A stretch of 64,000 bases of DNA, from positions 117,524 through 181,523 of the forward strand of contig JADJYG010000011.1 in NCBI GenBank assembly GCA_016719895.1, read 5' to 3'. Source of the DNA: Saprospirales bacterium. GTDB taxonomy: Bacteria > Bacteroidota > Bacteroidia > Chitinophagales > Saprospiraceae. Shown piece after piece: positions 27,854 to 36,087 of the stretch. The translations under genes were made by a program, and so were the position numbers. The notes under the pieces were generated by a model. That model saw only the letters and a program-made list of their open reading frames with translations, did not search any database and was not told the origin of the DNA. The stretch's first letter is position 1, and every line of letters starts with the position of its first letter.

Positions 27854-29197
27854 ATGGAATTGCTACCGCTCATATTATTATCTGTTGGCATTGTTCACCT
27901 CGCCCGCAATCTGCTGGAAACGCCCAAACGGCTGCCGCTTTGGGACCGCGTTCTGTCCAGGGTCTGGTTGGGGTCCGCCGTCTTTTTTGCGCTGGCGCAA
28001 ATCCCGCTCTTCCGGTTTCTTGGCGCATGGTACGGCGAGCTGATTTACCTGATCCTGCTGGCCACGGTGTATCAGCTGCGCAACTACCATCCGGCCCGCT
28101 TGTATGCCGTTGCCCTGCTGCCCTATGCCGCTATCACGGCGTTGAATACCCTGTTGCGCTGGGTGGTTCCGGATTTCTTTAGCCGGTATCACGAGTATTT
28201 CGAGCCGGCTCAGGTATTTGCGGCGCTGTGGCTGATCGGTTTCGGTATTTATGCTTCCGTGCAGAATAAAAAAGAACAGAAACAACGGCGCCGGGAGGAA
28301 GAACAAATCCGGGCGGCCGAGGTCCGGAAAGCCGAACTGGAGCACCTCGTGGTCGAACGCACCGCCGAACTGACCGCCCAGAAAGAAACCCTGGAAAAGA
28401 CCCTCGCCGACCTCAAATCAGCCCAAACCCAACTGGTGCATTCCGAAAAAATGGCCTCGCTCGGCGAACTGACCGCCGGCATCGCACACGAAATCCAGAA
28501 CCCGCTGAATTTCGTCAATAATTTCTCCGAGCTGAGCGTCGAACTGGCGCACGAACTCCTGGAGGAAATGGGAAAAAACGAGCCGGACAAGGGCCTGGTC
28601 CGCGACCTGGTGCAGGATCTGGCCCAAAACCAGGAAAAGATCAACCACCACGGCAAACGGGCGTCGGGTATTGTCAGCGCCATGCTCCAGCACGCCCGCA
28701 CCAGCACGGGCAAAAAAGAACCCACCGACCTCAATGCCCTGGCCGACGAATACCTGCGCCTCGCCTACCACGGCCTGCGCGCCAAAGACAAAAACTTCAA
28801 CGCCAAAATGGTCGCCGATCTGGACCCGGCAGTTGGAGAAGTGGACGTCATTCCGCAGGATTTTGGGCGGGTCCTGCTCAACCTGATCAACAACGCTTTT
28901 TACGCCGTGACGCAGCGGAAAAACAGCGCCCCGGAAGGCTACGAACCCACGGTGACGGTGTCGTCCAAACGCACGGCCAAAGGGATCGAAATTCGCATCC
29001 GCGACAACGGCACGGGCATCCCCGACAGCCTGAAGGCCAAAATTTTCCAGCCGTTTTTTACCACCAAACCCACCGGGCAGGGCACCGGCCTGGGGCTGAG
29101 CCTGGCGTATGATATCGTGACGAAGGGGCATGGGGGCACGATGGAGGTGGAAAGCACGGAAGGGGAAGGGACGGCGTTTGTCATTCGACTAAAGTAA
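27854..29197 (+). CDS. Sensor histidine kinase (HK1) with six-TM input domain
   Basis: 447 residues. Five or six hydrophobic segments (~residues 3-135, including LILLATVYQLRN) form a membrane input domain; then a coiled coil (~140-200, KAELEHLVVERTAELTAQKE) and the kinase. The phospho-His lies in GELTAGIAHEIQNPLNFVNN, the N box in RVLLNLINNAFYAV, the G1 box in RDNGTGIPDSLKAKIFQPFF, and the G2 box in GTGLGLSLAYDIV. The C-terminal half is very close to HK2 at both protein and DNA level. For example, GGGGCATGGGGGCACGATGG is present in both. It is the first of a signalling cluster with HK2 and two receiver genes. Fragments of similar 3' ends recur downstream. Confidence 0.92.
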   Translation: MELLPLILLSVGIVHLARNLLETPKRLPLWDRVLSRVWLGSAVFFALAQIPLFRFLGAWYGELIYLILLATVYQLRNYHPARLYAVALLPYAAITALNTLLRWVVPDFFSRYHEYFEPAQVFAALWLIGFGIYASVQNKKEQKQRRREEEQIRAAEVRKAELEHLVVERTAELTAQKETLEKTLADLKSAQTQLVHSEKMASLGELTAGIAHEIQNPLNFVNNFSELSVELAHELLEEMGKNEPDKGLVRDLVQDLAQNQEKINHHGKRASGIVSAMLQHARTSTGKKEPTDLNALADEYLRLAYHGLRAKDKNFNAKMVADLDPAVGEVDVIPQDFGRVLLNLINNAFYAVTQRKNSAPEGYEPTVTVSSKRTAKGIEIRIRDNGTGIPDSLKAKIFQPFFTTKPTGQGTGLGLSLAYDIVTKGHGGTMEVESTEGEGTAFVIRLK

Positions 29198-29205
29198 AAA
29201 AGAGA

Positions 29206-29261
29206 TTTTTGCACTCAAAAAACAGAACGCGTCGCAAAAAAATCGTTTTTTGCACACAAAA
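29206..29261. repeat. Direct repeat upstream of the fic gene
   Basis: TTTTTGCACTCAAAA (29206-29220) and TTTTTGCACACAAAA (29247-29261) match at 14 of 15 bases, 41 bases apart, just before the Fic start at 29270. They could be operator half-sites or the scar of an insertion; the second copy lies 8 bases from the ATG. Confidence 0.55.
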
Positions 29262-29269
29262 TAGGCTTC

Positions 29270-30346
29270 ATGTCGTTTTCCGCTACACAACCATTCGACC
29301 TTCCACGGCTTCCGCCACTCCTTCAATTCGATACACCGGCGCTGCAGAAAGCAGTCCTGACGGCGAGAGTCGAGCTGGCGGAATTGAACGGATATGCCCA
29401 TGCGATCCCCAATCCTTTGTTGCTGATGTCGCCTTGGGTAATTCGGGAAGCCGTGGCGAGCTCGGAAATTGAAAACATCAATACAACCATCCTGCGGGCG
29501 CTACAAAACCAGTTGCTGCCGGAGGAACGCCGGTCCTTGCCTGACAAGGAGGTTTTACGGTATCGGGACGCTTTGATTTGGGGATTTGAAAACATGGCCG
29601 GGATTCCACTATCCGGCAGGTTGATACAGGGCATGCACCGGCAGCTTATGGCAAATGACCAAGGATTCCGCCGAACACAAAATTTCATCCAGAACAGTAT
29701 AAGCGGCGAAGTCATTTATACCCCGCCCCCGCCTCAGGCGATACCGGATTTGATTGCAAATCTTGAAAATTTTATTCACGACGGCGCATCCGGTATCGAC
29801 CCGCTGATAAAGGCCGCGCTGACGCATTACCAATTTGAAGCCATCCACCCCTTCAATGACGGAAACGGAAGGACCGGCCGGATGTTGATTGTGTTGCAGC
29901 TCATCCACGACAGCATTTTGCGATTGCCCATTCTATATGTCAGCGGTTTCATTATACGCAACAAACCCGATTATTACAAGTTGTTGCGGGGCGTATCCGA
30001 ATACGGGGACTGGGAAGCATTCGCGCTGTTTATGCTGGAAGGATTTCACCGACAGGCAAAAGCAACCAAGCAAACCCTGTTTGCGGTAATGGAATTCAGG
30101 GAAGTATTTCGAACATCCTTCCGGAAAAACCTGCCCGCCTTTTACGATGCCGATTTGGTGGATGCGTTGTTTTCACAACCTATTGTCACAGCGACCAAAG
30201 TGGCAGAGCAGATCAACCTGCATCGAACTACTGCATCCCGGTATTTACAGCAAATGACACAGGCAGGGCTGCTCCGTTCACAAAAGGAGGGAAAGAACCT
30301 CTTTTACATAAACCACCGCTTGTTAGCCATAATGAGCGGATTGTAG
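29270..30346 (+). CDS. Fic-family protein AMP-transferase
   Basis: 358 residues. The Fic core motif HPFNDGNGRTGR is complete (around residues 190-202), so it should transfer AMP (or another nucleotide part) to a target hydroxyl. The inhibitory helix motif SSEIEN (around residue 64) lies before it in the same chain, with the regulatory Glu, which makes it a self-inhibited class II Fic protein. An N-terminal Fic_N-like region (LPPLLQFDTPALQKAVL) and a C-terminal winged-helix segment (TATKVAEQINLHRTTASRYL) complete the usual arrangement. No separate antitoxin is adjacent. Base composition is AT-richer than the flanking kinases. It lies between HK1 and a 3' fragment of another kinase, which suggests later arrival. 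Confidence 0.92.
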   Translation: MSFSATQPFDLPRLPPLLQFDTPALQKAVLTARVELAELNGYAHAIPNPLLLMSPWVIREAVASSEIENINTTILRALQNQLLPEERRSLPDKEVLRYRDALIWGFENMAGIPLSGRLIQGMHRQLMANDQGFRRTQNFIQNSISGEVIYTPPPPQAIPDLIANLENFIHDGASGIDPLIKAALTHYQFEAIHPFNDGNGRTGRMLIVLQLIHDSILRLPILYVSGFIIRNKPDYYKLLRGVSEYGDWEAFALFMLEGFHRQAKATKQTLFAVMEFREVFRTSFRKNLPAFYDADLVDALFSQPIVTATKVAEQINLHRTTASRYLQQMTQAGLLRSQKEGKNLFYINHRLLAIMSGL

Positions 30347-30358
30347 TGATTTAGCGGT

Positions 30359-30391
30359 GAAGGAACGGAGTTCATTATTCGGTTAAAGTAA
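30359..30391 (+). pseudogene. Orphan histidine-kinase 3' end, fragment 1 (after fic)
   Basis: Eleven codons, EGTEFIIRLK plus stop, sit 12 bases after the fic stop. The matching end of HK1 reads EGTAFVIRLK plus stop (29165-29197), and the DNA continues to match past the stop (TAAAGTAAA). It has no start or other domain, so it is a remnant left by a recombination or deletion. It differs from HK1 at enough bases that it is probably the end of a third kinase. Confidence 0.7.
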
Positions 30392-30434
30392 AGGAGTTCG
30401 CCTAAAAATGGTATCGGTTCAACATCAATTTCAA

Positions 30435-30545
30435 ATGAAAACAGCCGCGCTTCTTTTCATCCATCTCGCCCTCCTTATTCCTGCCGCCGCCCAGCAAGCG
30501 ACCGGACGGCGTTTGTTATTCAATTATTTGTCAATCAAACCTGAA
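30435..30545 (+). pseudogene. Orphan signal-peptide fragment before HK2
   Basis: An ATG at 30435 reads MKTAALLFIHLALLIPAAAQ, a convincing signal peptide, then runs into sequence that does not look like a mature protein and overlaps the HK2 start. The 5' end of HK2 has its own signal peptide in a different frame. This looks like the start of a lost neighbour, possibly a kinase of the same type as HK2. It could instead be a very small secreted protein. Confidence 0.45.
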
Positions 30546-30546
30546 A

Positions 30547-33500
30547 ATGAAGTCAAAATTTATTCTAATTGTCGCCATTTTCCTGGTTCAGATAGCTGCC
30601 CGCTCCCAACAGCCCGGCAAGCCCGCTATCAGCTACGACACCGACTACCTCTCCGAAGAATTCCGCCTGCCCGGCGGCATTCCCGGCAATAACGTCAACT
30701 GCATCGTGGAGGGGCCGTACGGCTTCCTCTGGTTCGGCACACACGCCGGGCTGATACGGTACGATGGGTATGAATTCGTCACCTACGGACCAGCGGAAGG
30801 CGATACCCTTGGCGAGACAAGTTCCCTGACTTTTCCCTACGTCGAAAACCTGTACTGGGACCGCTTCAACAAACTCTGGGTGAGCACTTACGGCGGCGGA
30901 CTCTTTCGCTTCGACCCCGAAACCGAGACCTTCAAACATTTCAAAGCCAACCCCGACGACCCCACCGCCATCCCGCACCAACAGGTCATGTGCGCCACCG
31001 AGGATGCGAACGGCGAACTCTGGTTCGGCACGGCAAAGGGGCTTTGCCGCTTCGACCGCAAAACGGAAAAATTCACCTCCTTCTTTGCCGACCCGGCCGA
31101 CCCCAAAAGCCTGCGGCACGACCAGGTGCATAATTTATACGTGGACAAACAGGGCGTCCTTTGGATAGCGACGGGGCAGGTGTTGTGGAACCCCACACCG
31201 GGCGGGCTGAGCCGCTATCACCCCGAAACCAATTCGTTCAGCAATTATGGTTATTCCGGCAGCGAACCCTACCTCGGCGCCGTCCGGCCCATGCTGGAAG
31301 ACAGCCGGGGCAACTTCTGGATAGGCACGACCGACGGCCTGTTCAAGATGGACCGGCAGGCAGGTACTTTTGAAAAAATGCCTTTCAACCCCCATGCCCT
31401 CCACCCGCCGGGGTCAATGCATATGGAAAAGGTGACTGTCCATGCGATTTACGAAGACCGGGCAGGCGGTCTGTGGGTCGGCATCATCGGTGTCAGCGAC
31501 TATGCTTCCCATTTGTCGAGGTTCGACATGGAGGCTAAAACCACCGAATATTTCCGAATCCCAACCTCCTGCTGGCAGGTGCTTGAAAGTTCGGATGGCA
31601 CGGTATGGGCAGCCGGCGCAGGGGTGGGCGGGAAAGCTTGGAAGCTGAAACCGAAGACACTGGAATTTGACCTCCAGCGTGGCGGGGATATCAAAGCAGC
31701 ATTTCCCAAGTCCCAACTCTTCAAGGATTTGAAGGTCGAACCTTCTTACAATTTGGACGGCCCCTATGAAATGACCATTGACCCCGCCACCGGAGTCTTC
31801 TGGGTGCAGTACTTCCTGGTCAATTACGCTACCAACCCTACCCAGACAGGCTTGCCGGTACTTGCTAATTATGACCCCAAAATTGACAGGTATGCGTTTT
31901 ATCCCCTGCCTGGTTTAAACCGTGATTTCGCAGACCGTTCACTACCCGGCAACTGGTATAACCCCGCAGGTATGGCAGTTGACAAACATGGCAGAATCTG
32001 GGGCACTTACGGGCACGAGGACATCGGCATTTATTCTTTCGACCCCAAAACCGGGGCAATCCGGCATTTTACCCATGACCCGCAAGATGCAAACAGTCTC
32101 AGTTCCAATTTTGTGGTCAGCATGATGATGGACAGCCGGGGGGAAATATGGGCATCCACTCACTGGGCGGGCATCAACCGCCTGGACCCCGAAACCGGAA
32201 AAATCAAGCATTATACCCGGTTCGATATCGAGGGCAAAACTTCGACATCCGGTGCAAAGGCAGTTGCATATACCCTCCTGGAGGACAAGGAAGGCAAAAT
32301 ATGGGCAGGAGGGGATTTCTCCGATGGAGTAGATGCCTTTGCGGTCATCATTGACCCGGTTACCGACAGCATAAAAGATTTTCCATTGCCGGAGGCTTTT
32401 AGCAGCACTTCCATCCGATACATCACCCAGGACCCGGAAGGCAGGTGGGTTGATTTTGTATTGTTTCAACGTGGGTTGTGTACCTACGTTGTAGATGAAA
32501 ACAGGTTTTCGTTTTCAAATACCGGAAACGGCAATTTGCCATTTGATAATATCGCAAGCGCCCAGTACGATAAAAAGGGAAATTACTGGGTAGCCGCCAG
32601 GCAGACAAGCGATTTTGTTTTTTGGCCCGCAAGTGCTACTTCGGCTTCGGAAAAATACCTTTTTAAAAACAGCACCAACCTGAGCAGCAGAAGCAGGCAG
32701 GTTGTCGTGGGGCCCGGCAATGGCCATCTGTATTTCCTGAACGATGAAGGCTGGGCGGAAATAGACCCCGAGAACCTGGATATACGCTCCCCTGCCAATG
32801 CTTCCAGCACCCGTGTGGTAAATCTCTACGTGATGGGCGAAAAGCAGTCGCCGCAAAAAGGCGGCATTTTGTCCAAGCCCCTCTGGATGCTGGATGAAAT
32901 AACCCTGCCCAACGATGCGGAGACCTTCGGCTTCCGTTTCACCGATTTTAATTTCAGGGATGCCAACACCACGTACCAATACCGACTGTATCCTTATGAA
33001 ACGGATTGGCGGAAAACCGACCAGGAACCGGTTGCCAATTATTACAAAATCCCGCACGGCGAATACAGGTTTCAGGTCAGGGCAATCCAGGTCAGTGGGC
33101 AATTAAGCGAGCAGCAGGCGGAATTGAAAGTCACCATTCTGCCACCCTGGTGGAAAACCTGGTGGGCGTACACCATCTACGGGCTGCTCTTGCTGACGGG
33201 CATTTACTTTTTTGACCGCTTCCAACGCCGGCGCATCATCCAGCAGGAGCGGCGGCGGGCGCTCGAAAAGGAGGCAGCCCAAAAACGGGAAATCGAAAAA
33301 GCCTACGCTGACCTGAAAGCAGCTCAAACCCAACTCATCCAGTCCGAAAAACTCGCTTCCCTCGGCGAGCTCACCGCCGGCATCGCCCACGAAATCCAGA
33401 ACCCGCTCAACTTCGTCAACAACTTCTCCGAACTGAGCGTGGATCTGGCCAAAGAACTGGCCGAAGAACTGGAGAAAGTGGACATGCCGGAAAAAGACCG

Positions 33501-34119
33501 GGACTACATCGGCGGAATCCTCGGCGACCTGACCCAAAACCAGCAAAAAATCAACCACCACGGCAAACGCGCCGCCAGCATCGTCACCGGCATGCTCCAG
33601 CATGCCCGCAGCAGCACCGGCAAAAAAGAACCCACCGACCTCAACGCCCTGGCCGACGAGTTCCTGCGCCTCGCCTACCACGGCCTGCGCGCCAAAGACC
33701 CGAATTTCAACGCGGCCATCGGCACCGGTTTCGACCCAAGCGTCGGCAAAGTGGAGCTCATCCCACAAGACATGGGCCGGGTGTTGCTCAACCTGATCAA
33801 CAATGCGTTTTACGCCGTTTCACAAAAGGCGAAGCAAGGTTTGGAAGGTTATGAGCCTACGGTTACCGTGTCCACGCAAAAAACAGACGGTCAAATTGTT
33901 ATAAAAATCCAGGACAACGGCACGGGCATCCCCGACAGCGTGCAGGCCAAAATTTTCCAGCCCTTTTTTACCACCAAACCGGCGGGAGAAGGCACCGGCC
34001 TGGGGCTTTCACTGGCTTATGACATTGTGGTGAAGGGGCATGGGGGCACGATGGAGGTGGAAAGCGCGGAAGGCGAAGGGACGGCGTTTGTCATTCAACT
34101 ACCCTTTGGCAAACCGTGA
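30547..34119 (+). CDS. Two-component sensor kinase (HK2) with periplasmic propeller and Y_Y_Y domain
   Basis: 1190 residues: a signal peptide (FILIVAIFLVQIAARSQ), then a periplasmic sensor of about 14 Reg_prop-type blades with repeated G-F-L-W-F-G-T motifs (GPYGFLWFGTHAGLIRYDGY, GELWFGTAKGLCRFD, GNFWIGTTDGLFKMD). A Y_Y_Y-like domain follows (NTTYQYRLYPYETDW ... GEYRFQVRAIQ), then one TM (WAYTIYGLLLLTGIYFF), a coiled coil and the kinase core. The His is in GELTAGIAHEIQNPLNFV, the N box in LLNLINNAFYAV, the G1 box in DNGTGIPDSVQAKIF, and the G2 box in GTGLGLSLAYDIV. The lack of an attached receiver or AraC domain separates it from hybrid regulators. Its last 137 bases or so are repeated almost exactly after hipA. 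Confidence 0.92.
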   Translation: MKSKFILIVAIFLVQIAARSQQPGKPAISYDTDYLSEEFRLPGGIPGNNVNCIVEGPYGFLWFGTHAGLIRYDGYEFVTYGPAEGDTLGETSSLTFPYVENLYWDRFNKLWVSTYGGGLFRFDPETETFKHFKANPDDPTAIPHQQVMCATEDANGELWFGTAKGLCRFDRKTEKFTSFFADPADPKSLRHDQVHNLYVDKQGVLWIATGQVLWNPTPGGLSRYHPETNSFSNYGYSGSEPYLGAVRPMLEDSRGNFWIGTTDGLFKMDRQAGTFEKMPFNPHALHPPGSMHMEKVTVHAIYEDRAGGLWVGIIGVSDYASHLSRFDMEAKTTEYFRIPTSCWQVLESSDGTVWAAGAGVGGKAWKLKPKTLEFDLQRGGDIKAAFPKSQLFKDLKVEPSYNLDGPYEMTIDPATGVFWVQYFLVNYATNPTQTGLPVLANYDPKIDRYAFYPLPGLNRDFADRSLPGNWYNPAGMAVDKHGRIWGTYGHEDIGIYSFDPKTGAIRHFTHDPQDANSLSSNFVVSMMMDSRGEIWASTHWAGINRLDPETGKIKHYTRFDIEGKTSTSGAKAVAYTLLEDKEGKIWAGGDFSDGVDAFAVIIDPVTDSIKDFPLPEAFSSTSIRYITQDPEGRWVDFVLFQRGLCTYVVDENRFSFSNTGNGNLPFDNIASAQYDKKGNYWVAARQTSDFVFWPASATSASEKYLFKNSTNLSSRSRQVVVGPGNGHLYFLNDEGWAEIDPENLDIRSPANASSTRVVNLYVMGEKQSPQKGGILSKPLWMLDEITLPNDAETFGFRFTDFNFRDANTTYQYRLYPYETDWRKTDQEPVANYYKIPHGEYRFQVRAIQVSGQLSEQQAELKVTILPPWWKTWWAYTIYGLLLLTGIYFFDRFQRRRIIQQERRRALEKEAAQKREIEKAYADLKAAQTQLIQSEKLASLGELTAGIAHEIQNPLNFVNNFSELSVDLAKELAEELEKVDMPEKDRDYIGGILGDLTQNQQKINHHGKRAASIVTGMLQHARSSTGKKEPTDLNALADEFLRLAYHGLRAKDPNFNAAIGTGFDPSVGKVELIPQDMGRVLLNLINNAFYAVSQKAKQGLEGYEPTVTVSTQKTDGQIVIKIQDNGTGIPDSVQAKIFQPFFTTKPAGEGTGLGLSLAYDIVVKGHGGTMEVESAEGEGTAFVIQLPFGKP

Positions 34120-34140
34120 AGTGCCATCTATAAACCAATT

Positions 34141-34175
34141 TTTGTTGTTTATTTTAAACAATAATATTACTTTTG
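34141..34175 (+). promoter_or_regulatory. hipBA promoter with overlapping palindromic operator
   Basis: TTTGTTG at 34141-34147 and an exact -7 box TACTTTTG at 34168-34175 form a promoter, with 20 bases between TTG and the -7 box. Between them lies a perfect inverted repeat, TTGTTTA (34145-34151) and TAAACAA (34155-34161), spaced by 3 bases. HipB-type regulators repress their own operon by binding such palindromes, so this is a good operator candidate. Confidence 0.65.
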
Positions 34176-34196
34176 CTTAAAATAATCAACTTTTAT

Positions 34197-34493
34197 ATGA
34201 AAAGTAAGAAGCATCTCCTTTTCCCAAAACATCAAAAGATTATGGAGCAAGTAGGCGAGAATATCAAGTTGGCGCGGAAAAGGCGAAAACTTACAACCAT
34301 TCAGGTCGCTGAACGGGCCGATATCAACCGCACAACACTTTATCAGGTGGAAAAAGGAAACCCGGGAGTCTCTATGGGCGCTTACTTCAACGTAATGCGG
34401 GTTTTAGGCTTACAGGATGATTTTTTAAAGCTCGCTTCTGATGACGAATTAGGCAGGAATCTTCAGGATTTGAGTCTATTGTCTGGAAAATAA
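34197..34493 (+). CDS. hipB: HipB-type antitoxin, XRE-family regulator
   Basis: 98 residues from the ATG at 34197. The frame reaches back to 34173, but that would place the start in the -7 box. A helix-turn-helix of the XRE/Cro type runs from VGENIKLARKRRKLTTIQVA to ERADINRTTLYQVEKG, followed by a conserved NVMRVLGLQDDFLKLA. This neutralises HipA and probably represses the operon by binding the palindrome just upstream. HipA begins 2 bases after the stop. The gene is AT-richer than its kinase neighbours. Confidence 0.9.
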   Translation: MKSKKHLLFPKHQKIMEQVGENIKLARKRRKLTTIQVAERADINRTTLYQVEKGNPGVSMGAYFNVMRVLGLQDDFLKLASDDELGRNLQDLSLLSGK

Positions 34494-34495
34494 AT

Positions 34496-35746
34496 ATGGC
34501 TGCGAGCAAAACGAATATATGGGTCTACGCACATTGGGCGGGCATGAACGCTCCCAAATGCATAGGTATTCTTTCTGCTCATCAGGCAAAGGGCAGGAAG
34601 GCTTTTGGTTTCGAGTACCATTCAGATTGGATTCGTTCCAAAGAACAATTGCTGCTCGATCCCGACATAGGCTGGTTTTCAGGTCCGCAGTTTCCCCCCG
34701 GGAAAGAAAACTTTGGCCTGTTTCTAGACTCCATGCCCGACCGATGGGGGCGCACCCTGATGAAAAGACGGGCTGCAGCGTGGGCAAAAGAAGCCGGCCA
34801 GCCGATCCCAACGCTGTACGACATCGATTTCTTGCTTGGTGTGCAAGACGAAAGCCGGATGGGCGCTCTGCGTTTTAAATTGGAATCCGACGGTCCATTT
34901 TTGGCCAATGATGCCAACTCTCCGGTACCTCCCATGGCATCTATCCGCGAATTGCAGCAGGCCGCTGCCGCTATCGAGTCCGATATGGATAACAAGTCCA
35001 TTAAAAAGTGGCTCGCTATTTTAGTGGCGCCCGGCTCCTCCCTAGGTGGCGCCCGGCCTAAAGCCAACGTTTTGGATGAAAACAACAACCTTTGGATTGC
35101 AAAATTTCCTTCCAAAAACGATACGCTTGACAACGGTGCATGGGAATTCCTGCTATATAGATTGGCATCAAACGCAGGCATTATCATGGCTGAGTCCAAA
35201 CTGCTAAAGGTGGGCGGTAGCTACCACACCTTTCTGACGCGACGGTTTGATCGTACGCATGGCGAACGAGTTCATTTCGCCTCAGCCATGACCATGACCG
35301 GCAACACTGAGGATACGATAAAGGAGCATCCGGCGAGCTATCTCGATCTGGCCGAGTTCATCCGGTTTTCAGGGGCCGATATCAAGATGGATTTGCAGCA
35401 ATTGTGGCGGCGAATTGTATTCCATATCGCTGTCTCCAACACAGACGATCACTTGCGCAATCATGGGTTTTTGCTATCCCCCGGCGGGTGGCGCCTGGCG
35501 CCGGCCTTTGATTTAAATCCCTCCACGGACAAAGACGGACTGGCGCTTAATATAGACATGGACGACAATGCCCTTGATTTTCAATTGGCAATGAGCATCG
35601 GACAATATTTTCAATTGACCAATATAGAAATGGTTGAAATATTGGAGCAAGTAAAAAACGTGGTGAAAGGCTGGAGGGCAGTTGCAAAAAACATAGGCAT
35701 TGCAAAGCACGAACAAGAACTAATGGAGGCCGCGTTCAGGTGGTAA
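34496..35746 (+). CDS. hipA: HipA-type serine/threonine kinase toxin
   Basis: 416 residues with the full HipA layout: an N-terminal subdomain (GLFLDSMPDRWGRTLMKRR), a kinase fold with the Ser-containing P-loop region APGSSLGGARPKANV (around residues 177-191), the catalytic block SNTDDHLRNHGF (around 313-324), and the metal-binding LAPAFDLNPS (around 333-342). These fit an active kinase that phosphorylates glutamyl-tRNA synthetase or another target and causes growth arrest. It is coupled to hipB by a 2-base gap. Directly after its stop, without any spacer, begins a near-exact copy of the HK2 3' end. Confidence 0.93.
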   Translation: MAASKTNIWVYAHWAGMNAPKCIGILSAHQAKGRKAFGFEYHSDWIRSKEQLLLDPDIGWFSGPQFPPGKENFGLFLDSMPDRWGRTLMKRRAAAWAKEAGQPIPTLYDIDFLLGVQDESRMGALRFKLESDGPFLANDANSPVPPMASIRELQQAAAAIESDMDNKSIKKWLAILVAPGSSLGGARPKANVLDENNNLWIAKFPSKNDTLDNGAWEFLLYRLASNAGIIMAESKLLKVGGSYHTFLTRRFDRTHGERVHFASAMTMTGNTEDTIKEHPASYLDLAEFIRFSGADIKMDLQQLWRRIVFHIAVSNTDDHLRNHGFLLSPGGWRLAPAFDLNPSTDKDGLALNIDMDDNALDFQLAMSIGQYFQLTNIEMVEILEQVKNVVKGWRAVAKNIGIAKHEQELMEAAFRW

Positions 35747-35912
35747 TTTCCAGCCCTTTTTTACCACCAAACCGGCGGAAGAAGGCACCGGCCTGGGGCT
35801 TTCACTGGCTTATGACATTGTGGTGAAGGGGCATGGGGGCACGATGGAGGTGGAAAGCGCGGAGGGCGAAGGGACGGCGTTTGCGGTGATTTTACCCGGT
35901 AAAAACCAATGA
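35747..35912 (+). pseudogene. Orphan histidine-kinase 3' end, fragment 2 (after hipA)
   Basis: This reads in frame FQPFFTTKPAEEGTGLG, then the G2-box segment LSLAYDIVVKGHGGTMEVES, then GEGTAFAVILPGKNQ and a stop at 35910-35912. About 137 bases (35747-35883) match HK2 (33954-34090) with only two differences that I count. After that, the last codons diverge (AVILPGKNQ here, VIQLPFGKP in HK2), so it is the tail of a different paralogue or a converted copy. It starts exactly at the hipA stop. Confidence 0.85.
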
Positions 35913-36087
35913 AAGGGAAAACAATAGATTTGTTGCCAAAACGCCTGACTTTGAAGGACTTCGACTCAACCGGGAGGAAATCGCCGGGCGGCTTGACATT
36001 GCCCGACTCGACAACTACCTGGCGCTCATCGCCTCGTCTGCGCTGGAAGCCCGGTGGCGGAGCCTTCAAAAGTTTCTTGCCTTATGA
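35913..36087 (+). pseudogene. Truncated AbiEi-like antitoxin C-terminus
   Basis: One frame reads KTPDFEGLRLNREEIAGRL then DIARLDNYLALIASSALEAR and ends WRSLQKFLAL, stopping at 36085-36087. This looks like the C-terminal end of an AbiEi-type antitoxin, and its stop overlaps the toxin start (ATGA at 36084-36087), the usual coupling in AbiE operons. The N-terminal winged helix and most of the body are absent: upstream is the kinase tail. The antitoxin is therefore probably non-functional. The family call rests mainly on position. Confidence 0.6.

Noticed and set aside
36054..36083. Earlier in-frame start for the AbiEii toxin
   Set aside because: The ATGA overlap at 36084-36087 with the antitoxin stub's stop is the usual coupling; the extra ten residues add nothing recognisable.
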